From Cherax quadricarinatus (taxonomy: Eukaryota > Arthropoda > Malacostraca > Decapoda > Parastacidae), in NCBI RefSeq assembly GCF_038502225.1, contig NC_091369.1:17832843-17896842 (forward strand): 64,000 nucleotides of DNA. Direction: 5' to 3'. Below are positions 55,901 to 64,000 of this stretch, piece by piece. Within the stretch, counting starts at the first letter, position 1; every line of letters begins with the position of its first letter. The notes under the pieces are model-generated. The model saw only the letters and a list, made by a program, of their open reading frames with translations, had not been told where the DNA came from and searched no databases. Position numbers and translations under genes: made by a program.

Positions 55901-58648
55901 CACATTCCACTGTCTTGAGTAATGGCTACACATTCCACTGTCTTGAGTAATGGCTACACATTCCACTGTCTTGAGTAATGGCCACACATTCCACTGTCTT
56001 GAGTAATGGCTACACATTCCACTGTCTTGAGTAATGGCCTCACATTCCACTGTCTTGAGTAATGGCTACACATTCCACTGTCTTGAGTAATGGCCACACA
56101 TTCCACTGTCTTGAGTAATGGCTACACATTCCTCTGTCTTGAGTAATGGCTACACATTCCACTGTCTTGAGTAATGGCCACACATTCCACTGTCTTGAGT
56201 AATGGCTACACATTCCACTGTCTTGAGTAATGGCCTCACATTCCACTGTCTTGAGTAATGGCCACACATTCCACTGTCTTGAGTAATGACCACACATTCC
56301 ACTGTCTTGAGTAATGGCCACACATTCCACTGTCTTGAGTAATGGCTACACATTCCACTGTCTTGAGTAATGGCTACACATTCCACTGTCTTGAGTAATG
56401 GCCTCACATTCTACTGTCTTGAGTAATGGCCACACATTCCACTGTCTTGAGTAATGGCCACACATTCCACTGTCTTGAGTAATGGCTACACATTCCACTG
56501 TCTTGAGTAATGGCCACACATTCCACTGTCTTGAGTAATGGCCACACATTCCACTGTCTTGAGTAATGGCTACACATTCCACTGTCTTGAGTAATGACAA
56601 CACATTCCACTGTCTTGAGTAATGGCTACACATTCCACGGTCTTGGGTAATGGTCACACATTCCACTCTCTTGAGTAATGACCACACATTCTACTGTCTT
56701 GAGTAATGACCACACATTCTACTGTCTTGAGTAATGACCACACATTCCACTGTCTTGAGTAATGACCACACATTCCACTGTCTTCAGTAATGTCCTCACA
56801 TTCCACTGTCTTCAGTAATGGCCACACATTCCACTGTCTTGAGTAATGGCCACACATTCCACTGTCTTGAGTAATGGCTACACATTCCACTGTCTTGAGT
56901 AATGGCCACACATTCCACTGTCTTCAGTAATGGCCACGCATTCCACTGTCTTGAGTAATGGCCACATGTTCCACTGTCTTGAGTAATGACCACACATTCC
57001 ACTGTCTTCAGTAATGGCCTCACATTCCACTGTCTTCAGTAATGGCCACAGATTCCACTGTCTTGAGTAATAGCCACACATTCCACTGTCTTGAGTAATG
57101 GCCACACATTCCACTGTCTTGAGTAATGACCACACATTCCACTGTCTTGAGTAATGGCCACACATTCCACTGTCTTGAGTAATGGCCACACATTCCACTG
57201 TCTTGAGTAATGGCCACACATTCCACTGTCTTGAGTAATGACCACACATTCCACTGTCTTGAGTAATGGCCACACATTCCACTGTCTTGAGTAATGGTCA
57301 CACATTCCACTGTCTTGAGTAATGGCCACACATTCTGCTGTCTTGAGTAATGACCACACATTCCACTGTCTTGAGTAATGACCACACATTCCACTCTCTT
57401 GAGTAATGACCACACATTCTACTGTCTTGAGTAATGGCCTCACATTCCACTGTCTTGAGTAATGGCCTCACATTCTACTGTCTTGAGTAATGGCCACACA
57501 TTCCACTGTCTTGAGTAATGGCCACACATTCCACTGTCTTGAGTAATGACCACACATTCCACTGTCTTGAGTAATGACCACACATTCTACTGTCTTGAGT
57601 AATGGCCTCACATTCCTCTGTCTTGAGTAATGGCCTCACATTCCACTGTCTTGAGTAATGGCCTCACATTCCACTGTCTTGAGTAATGGCCTCACATTCT
57701 ACTGTCTTGAGTAATGGCCACACATTCCACTGTTTTGAGTAATGGCCACACATTCCACTGTCTTGAGTAATGGCAACACATTCCACTGTCTTGAGAAATG
57801 GCTACACATTCCACGGTCTTGGGTAATGGTCACACATTCCACTCTCTTGAGTAATGACCACACATTCTACTGTCTTGAGTAATGACCACACATTCCACTG
57901 TCTTGAGTAATGACCACACATTCCACTGTCTTGAGTAATGGCTACACATTCCACGGTGTTGGGTAATGGTCACACATTCCACTCTCTTGAGTAATGACCA
58001 CACATTCTACTGTCTTGAGTAATGACCACACATTCCACTGTCTTCAGTAATGACCACACATTCCACTGTCTTGAGTAATGACCTCACATTCCACTGTCTT
58101 GAGTAATGGCCTCACATTCTACTGTCTTGAGTAATGGCCACGCATTCCACTGTCTTGAGTAATGGCCACGCATTCCACTGTCTTGAGTAATGGCAACACA
58201 TTCCACTGTCTTGAGAAATGGCTACACATTCCACGGTCTTGGGTAATGGTCACACATTCCACTCTCTTGAGTAATGACCACACATTCTACTGTCTTGAGT
58301 AATGACCACACATTCCACTGTCTTGAGTAATGACCACACATTCCACTGTCTTGAGTAATGGCTACACATTCCACGGTGTTGGGTAATGGTCACACATTCC
58401 ACTCTCTTGAGTAATGACCACACATTCTACTGTCTTGAGTAATGACCACACATTCCACTGTCTTCAGTAATGACCACACATTCCACTGTCTTGAGTAATG
58501 ACCTCACATTCCACTGTCTTGAGTAATGACCACACATTCCACTGTCTTGAGTAATGACCACACATTCCACTGTCTTGAGTAATGACCACACATTCCACTG
58601 TCTTGAGTAATGACCACACATTCCAATGTCTTAGTGTGGTCACACATT
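52985..58648. repeat. 28-bp satellite array (~200 units)
   Basis: Head-to-tail units of ACATTCCACTGTCTTGAG followed by TAATGGCCAC, period 28 bp. Third-position-like variants include GGCTAC, GGCCTC, GACCAC and GACAAC. Higher-order copies: 1288 bp (46 units; CACATCCC at 53607 and 54895), 1932 bp (69 units; CCACGG at 54703 and 56635), and a tandem 420-bp (15-unit) block at 57.8-58.4 kb. It is interrupted by an assembly gap, so the real array is longer. Confidence 0.95.
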
Positions 58649-58748
58649 NNNNNNNNNNNNNNNNNNNNNNNNNNNNNNNNNNNNNNNNNNNNNNNNNNNN
58701 NNNNNNNNNNNNNNNNNNNNNNNNNNNNNNNNNNNNNNNNNNNNNNNN
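58649..58748. other. Assembly gap (100 N)
   Basis: Exactly 100 N, a conventional placeholder of unknown true size, at the end of the satellite. Confidence 1.
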
Positions 58749-58766
58749 ATCTCACTCAATAAAAGT

Positions 58767-58966
58767 TACACCATGAACACCAAAATTTATGCCATGAACA
58801 CTAAAAATAAAAACACGAATATCGAAAATTACATCACGATCACCAAAAATTACATCTCGACGACCAAAAATTACAACGTGATCTTCAAAAATTATATTGC
58901 AATCACCAAACATTATTTCACGAACTCCAGAAATTACATCACAAATGCAAGAAATTACATTTTATT
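58767..58966. repeat. Degenerate 21-bp tandem repeat
   Basis: About nine units related to CGATCACCAAAAATTACATCT, period 21 bp. Being a multiple of 3, it keeps one plus frame open as a 7-residue repeat (ITKNYIT-like). That frame runs on by chance into the LINE-B endonuclease. Confidence 0.75.
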
Positions 58967-60750
58967 TATCTATCCTAGCAGGCTCTTGGGGCAGATGCTG
59001 GTCTATTCCAAACAGTTTGTGAAAATTTACCACTCTCTAGAAAATCTCCCAACTCCTGCTCCAAAAATCTTACTACTAGGAGATTTCAACTTGTGACACT
59101 TAACATGGAGGAGTATAACAAACAATGTTTAAGCGGAGATCACCCCAGGAGGCAACTCGGATGAAAATTCACACACACACACGAAGTATTAAATCTCTGA
59201 GCCAAATTCACCTTAAACTAGCAAATAGTAGAGCCTACAAGACTAGAAAATACGCTGGACCTCATTTTCACTAACAACGACGATCTGAAAAGTAATATAA
59301 CCGTGTCAAAGACAATACACTCAGATCACAACATAATGGAGGTACAGACATGTATGCACAGGGCTCCAGACTAGCAAAATGTGAGCAGTCATGAAGGTCT
59401 CTTCACGAAATTCAATTCAATAACAAAAATATACACAATGGGATCAAGTAAATCATGTCCTAAATGAAACAACCTGGGAAGATATCCTAAACCATACGGA
59501 TCCGAACATTTGCCTTGAAAAAATGAATTATGTGGTTCTTGAGATCTGCTCAAGACATATTCCATTAAGAAAAAGAAGGAAAAATGTAAACTAGAAAGAG
59601 AAAAACGTTCTCTATACAGACGAAGGCAAAGAGTCATAGAGCTGCTGAGTTGGGCCAATATATCTAAAATATGAAAGGAGGCACTAGTCAATGAAATTGC
59701 AAATATCGAACTTAAACTGAAGGAATCTTACAGGAGACATGAATCAAAAGAAGAACTAAAAACCATAAAGGAAACTGAAAAAAAAAATACTTCTATTATG
59801 CTAAATCTAAGGGAAAAACAACATCCAGTATTGGGCCCCTGCTTAGGCGGGATAGGACAAACACAGATGACAGCCAAGAAATGAGTGAGATACTAAAGTC
59901 CCAGTATGACTCAGTGTTCAGCGAGCCGCTGCCCAGACTTTGGGTTGACAATCCAAATGAATTCTTTATGAACGAGACCCAAAATTTGGTCATCTCAAAA
60001 ATCTTGGATATTATTCTAACTCCACAAGATTTTGAAGAGGCAATAAATGACATGCCCATGCATTCTGCCCCAGGCCCAGACTCATGGAACTCTGTGTTCA
60101 TCAAGAATTGCAAGAAGCTCCTATCACGTGCCTTCAGCATTTTATGTAGAGGGAGCATGGACACAGGGGTCATCCCACACACACTAAAAACAACAGACAT
60201 AGCCCAACTCCACAAAGGTGGCAGTAAAGCAATTGCAAAGAACTACAGGCCGATAGCACTAACATCTCATATCATAAAAATCTTCGAGAGGGCTATAAGA
60301 AGCAAGATAGCCTAGATACCCATCAGTTACACAACCCAGGGCAACACTGGTTTAGAGCAGGTCGCTTCTGCCTTTCCCAGCTACTGGACCACTATGACAA
60401 GGTCCTGGATGCTGTAGAGGATAAACAAAATACAGATGTAGTATACACAGACTTTGCAAAAGCTTTCAACAAGTGTGACCATGGTGTAATAGCACACAAA
60501 ATGCGTGATAAAGGAATAACAGGAAAAGTTGGTAGACGGATTTATAACTTCCTGACAAATAGAATACAAAGAGTAATAGTAAACAGAATAAAGCTCCATG
60601 TAGCCACGATAAAAAGCTCTGTTCCACAAGTCACAATACTCGCTCCCATTCTATTCCTCATCCTCATTTCTGACATAGAGATGTAAGCCATAACTCCGTG
60701 TCTTCCTTTGCGGATGATACCCGGATTACCATGATGGCAGTGACCTCCTT
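58967..60750 (+). pseudogene. LINE-B, endonuclease C-terminus to RT, 5' part of a split copy
   Basis: Plus strand. Endonuclease end: APKILLLGDFNL near 59060-59096. The RT N-terminus 59881-60315 reads APGPDSWNSVFIKNCKKLLS, THLHKGG-like AQLHKGGSKAIAKNYRPIAL and TSHIIKIFERAI. Then KAFNKCDHGVIAHKM, a VPQVTILAPILFLILISDI frame (60501-60686) and a damaged SVSSFADDTRITMM at about 60690-60730. The copy breaks off at 60750 and resumes at 63439, so 2.7 kb of other elements split it. Many stops. Confidence 0.75.
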
Positions 60751-61153
60751 GGTAGATAAGACACATAGGCAACATTTAGGCAACTTTATTCCGAAACGTT
60801 TCGCCTACACAGTAGGCTTCTTCAGTCGAGTACAGAAAGTAGGCATGAGCAGTAGAGATGTGAAGACGATGTAATCAGTCCATCACCCTTGAAGTCGTAG
60901 ATTTGATATTGTCAGTCCCTCAGCCTGGAGAAGTTCTGTTCCAAAGTCTGGAACTAACTGAAGATCAAGCGACAGTGTTGAGACTTAAATACTGTCGGAA
61001 GGAGAGGTCCATCAAGGGTGATGGACTGATTACATCGTCTTCACATCTCTACTGCTCCTGCCTACTTTCTGTACTCGACTGAAGAAGCCTACTGTGTAGG
61101 CGAAACGTTTCGGAATAAAGTTGCCTAAATGTTGCCTATATGTCTTACCTACC
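60751..61153. mobile_element. Inverted 140-bp repeats of Penelope type with hammerhead-like cores
   Basis: Two 140-bp arms (60751-60890 and 61014-61153) are near-perfect inverted copies around a 123-bp spacer. Each arm carries CTGAAGA, a six-pair stem GCCTAC/GTAGGC with TGT loop, then GAAAC. In the right arm this is 61079-61106; in the left arm it is on the minus strand. That order (CUGANGA, stem II, GAAA) is the conserved hammerhead ribozyme core, known from Penelope-like element LTRs. No RT or GIY-YIG sequence lies between the arms. The cleavage-site strand was not resolved by eye. Confidence 0.6.
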
Positions 61154-63438
61154 ATCACAAATTACTTAGTTTCAATATATTATGGAATTACCCAGTAAAC
61201 TGCAATCAAGTCTCTGTCCCAGACTTCCGCTTGGCCGATTTCATGGGACTAAAAAATTACCTGAATGGGCTATATTGGGATGATCTCGCTATGGGTCAGG
61301 TAGCTGGTGGAGGCTGCCAATATGACATGTTTCAGAGCATAGTTCTAGCTGCTCGGACAACTTTTGTTCCGAGTAGGGAAATTAGATTTAACAAAAATGA
61401 TCCCAAATGGATGAACAATAGATTAAAACATCTCATTGATCAAAAGAGAAGCATATATAGGCGTATCAAAAGAAGGGATGAGCCATTAAGAAATAATATA
61501 TTCAATTAAAGAGAGAAATAAAAAAAGGAATAAGAAAAGCAAAAAAAGATAATGAGGCTAAGGTCCCAAGAGATTCGAAGACTAACCCAAAAGGGTTCTT
61601 TCAGGTACACAGAAGTAAGATTAGGGACAAGATAGGCCCACTTAAGAGTAACTCAGGTCAGATCACTGAAAGTGATAAGGATATGTGTGAAATTTTCAAT
61701 TCCTCTCAGTTTTTACTCATGAAGACACTAGCGAAATTCCAGAAATAATAAATTATGTAGATCTGGACGATAATAAACTATGTACGATTGCGGTAACTAG
61801 TGACATGGTCCTCAGACAAATAGAGAAATTAAAACCTATCAAATCCCCAGGCCCTGATGAATTATTTGCAAGGGTTTTAAAGGAATGTAAAGAGAAACTT
61901 AGCATACCTTTGGCTAATCTTTTCAACATATCGCAACAAAAGGGCATAGTGCCTGATAAGTGGAAAATGGCAAATGTAATACCTATTTACAAGGCAGGTG
62001 ACATGTCATTAGCTTTGAACTATAGATCAATAAGCCTTACCTCCATAATGGGAAAATTTATGGAATCAATAATTGCCGAGGCAAATCATAGCCATCTCGA
62101 AAGGCATAAATTGATAAATGAATCTCAACACGGTTTTACTAAGGGGCGTTCCGTTCTTACGAATTTACTAACATTTGTCGCTAAGGTGTTTGAGGAGGTA
62201 GATCATGGTATTGAATATGATATTGTGTATATGGACTTCAGTAAGGCTTTCGATAGAGTTCCACATCAGAGGCACACGGAATAGGAGGAGAAATTTTTTC
62301 CTGGGTAGAGGCATGGCTGACAAATAGGCAGCAGAAAGTTTGCATAAAGGGGGAGAAATCAGAATGGGGGCACGTCACAAGTGGTGTTCCTCAGGGGTCA
62401 GTGTTGGGCCCGTTGTTTTTCAAAATTTTCATGAACGGCATAGATGTGGGAATAAATAGCGACATAAGCAAATTTGGTGATGACACCAAAATAGACAGTC
62501 CAATTCTTTCTAATGAGGACATTAGTGCACTCCAGGATGATTTGAATAGACTGATGCAATGGTCGAAGTGGCATATGTAGTTTAATATAGACAAATGCAA
62601 ATTTCTAAATGTTGTACAGGACAATAACCATGTCAGTTATAAACTGAATAGTGTAAATCTTAATACTACTGATTGCAAAAAGGATTTAGGAGTTCTGGTT
62701 AGCAGTAATCTGAAACCAAGACAACAGTGCATAAGTGTTCGCAGTAAAGTTAACAGAATCTTTGGCTTCATATCAAGAAGTAATAGAAGTCCTCAGGTTA
62801 TTCTTCAACTCTATTTATCCTTGGTTAGGCCTCACTTAGACTATGCTGCACAGTTCTGGTCACCGTATTACAGAATGGGTATAAACGCACTGGAAAACTT
62901 ACAGAGGAGGATATCAAAGCTGTTACCATGTATCAGAAATCTTCCCCATGAGGATAGACTGAGGGCCCTGAATCTGCACTCTCTAGAAAGGCGTAGAATT
63001 AGAGGGGATATGATTGAGGTGTATAAATGGAAAACAGTAATAAATAAAGGGGATGTAAATAGCGTGCTGAAAACATCCAGCCAAAACAGGACTCGCAGCA
63101 ATGGTTTCAAGTTGGAAAAGTACAGATTCAGGAAGGACATAGGGAAGCACTGGTTTGGTAATAAAGTTGTGGATGAGTGGAACAAACTCTCTAGTACCGA
63201 CATAGAAGCTAAGACCTTGTGTAGTTTTAAAAATAGGTTGGATAAACATATGAGTGGGTGTGGGTGGGTGTGAGTTGGACCTGACTAGCTTGTGCTACCA
63301 GGTCTGATGCCGTGTTCCTTCCTTAAGTGGAAGTAACCTGAGTAGGTGGTCATTGTTCTAAGCCGGGGGTGGGATGGACCTGCTTCGCATGGGTCAGTAG
63401 ACCTGTTGTAGTGTTCCTTCTTTCTTATGTTCTTATGA
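61154..63438 (+). pseudogene. LINE-C copy, EN-RT linker to 3' end
   Basis: Plus strand, 5'-truncated. Linker 61129-61509 (NQVSVPDFRLADFMGLKNYL, NDPKWMNNRLKHLI). RT 61805-62284 (LKPIKSPGPDELFARVLKEC, VIPIYKAGDMSLALNYRSIS, ESQHGFTKGRSVLTNLLTF, YMDFSKAFDRVPHQR). A shift follows, then GVPQGSVLGPLFF-like and FGDDTKIDSPI (FADD changed to FGDD) near 62470. The C-terminus is 62821-63273 (VRPHLDYAAQFWSPYYR, SLERRRIRGDMIEVYKW, HWFGNKVVDEWNKLSS). The 3' terminus is TTATGTTCTTATG. It matches the 26.6-28.4-kb copy in the linker, so the two together outline the whole family. Confidence 0.85.
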
Positions 63439-63742
63439 GACTCCAAGCGCCCATCAACCAAAAATTCGAATGGGCCTCTCAAAACAATATGAAGTTTAAT
63501 GAGGAGAAATTTCAACTACTCAGATATGGGAAACTCGAGGAAATTAAAAATGTATCAGGGCATACGAGTGGAAAGGTAATGTGCAGTGCATGTGAGTGAT
63601 ACTGTTAAAGGATCTCGCCTTCAAATACCACAACAATGTATCTACCTCATCTGCTAGGAAAATGATAGGATGGATAATGAGAACCTTCAAAACTAGGGAC
63701 GCCAAGCCCATGATTCTCTTCAATTCGCTTGTGCTCTCTAGG

Positions 63743-63743
<1 letters not shown>
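63439..63743 (+). pseudogene. LINE-B, resumed 3' part of the split copy
   Basis: Continues the copy that stops at 60750: LQAPINQKFEWASQNNMKFN then EEKFQLLRYGKLEEI, then DLAFKYHNNVSTSSARKMIG and WIMRTFKTRDAKPMILF. The equivalent residues follow the FADD box directly in the 48524-49219 copy. It is cut off at LSRL by a GT array. Confidence 0.8.
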
Positions 63744-63807
<64 letters not shown>

Positions 63808-63808
63808 T
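63744..63808. repeat. (GT)n array
   Basis: GT array with one GTTTGT interruption, abutting a MITE terminus. Confidence 0.95.
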
Positions 63809-64000
63809 GTCGTGCCGTACACGTAAGACTGGTCAATTAGCAAGAACTCTTTTAAAATTAAGTTCTTTCTAAAATTTTCTTTTATATGTTTAAGGTTATA
63901 TTTTTTTCATTTATGTTAATATAAAAATTAATAATTTTGCACCTAAAGAACCTTAGACAATTTACCTAACCTTATTATAACAAGTGGAATTTAATTTAGC
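63809..64000 (-). mobile_element. 388-bp MITE, copy 5, cut by window end
   Basis: Starts GTCGTGCCGTACACGTAAGAC, then CTGGTCAATTAGCAAGAACT, in the same orientation as copy 3 (18178). The terminal repeat has one changed region (GTAC for AATA). Its far end is outside the window. Confidence 0.8.

Noticed and set aside
53240..57443. Many minus-strand frames encoding a 28-residue repeat (ITQDSGMCGHYSRQWNV)
   Set aside because: The 28-bp satellite unit cycles through all frames and lacks stops on the minus strand. There is no start context, splice signal or non-repeat part.

Overview
This is a stretch of eukaryotic, almost certainly arthropod, nuclear DNA. Spliced exons with GT-AG borders, huge introns, several LINE families, Tc1 and Tigger transposons, tRNA-derived SINEs, long TA/TG arrays and large minisatellites all point that way. 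A decapod crustacean (crayfish, lobster or crab type) is my best guess. That is inferred from repeat style and from remembered resemblance of several repeats, not from a search.

Only one host gene can be supported. It is an M1-family (aminopeptidase N-like) metallopeptidase on the + strand, represented by exons for its post-catalytic C-terminal region at about 9726-10062, 17895-18037, 34272-34459, 42839-43009, a 45-nt microexon at 45427-45471, and 46186-46329. Phases join perfectly across all of them. The catalytic HEXXH exons lie upstream of the window, and the last exons lie downstream or beyond the gap. Introns of up to 16 kb are filled with mobile DNA.

Layout. 1-7955: stacked minus-strand fragments of one CR1/jockey-type LINE ('LINE-A'), with a 'LINE-B' 3' end inserted. 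7947-9600: an inverted SINE pair, then two copies of a 388-bp MITE set in TA arrays. 9.7-18.0 kb: exons 1-2, an RTE fragment, a decayed Tc1 element and a 3.2-kb minisatellite whose unit changes from 31 to 38 bp. 18-34 kb (intron 2): a dead RTE copy carrying a SINE, MITE copies, a foldback element, a LINE-A with a long open RT, the 5' half of an esterase-ORF1 LINE ('LINE-C'), a Tigger relic, a short non-autonomous RTE derivative and a minus-strand RTE copy. 35.0-38.4 kb (intron 3): an apparently intact full-length RTE-like element. 38.8-46.3 kb: an inverted SINE pair, LINE-B copies, a 56-bp minisatellite and exons 4-6. 46.8-52.9 kb: a 13-bp minisatellite interrupted by LINE-B pieces. 53.0-58.65 kb: a 28-bp satellite running into a 100-N gap. 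58.75-64 kb: a 21-bp repeat, then a nested LINE-B / Penelope-type inverted-LTR / LINE-C stack, a TG array and a truncated MITE.

No operon or cooperating gene set is present. The themes are how retroelement ends, MITEs and dinucleotide arrays build on one another, and how a working gene is spliced across them. The many long open frames in the arrays come from repeat units whose length is not a multiple of three; they are not genes.
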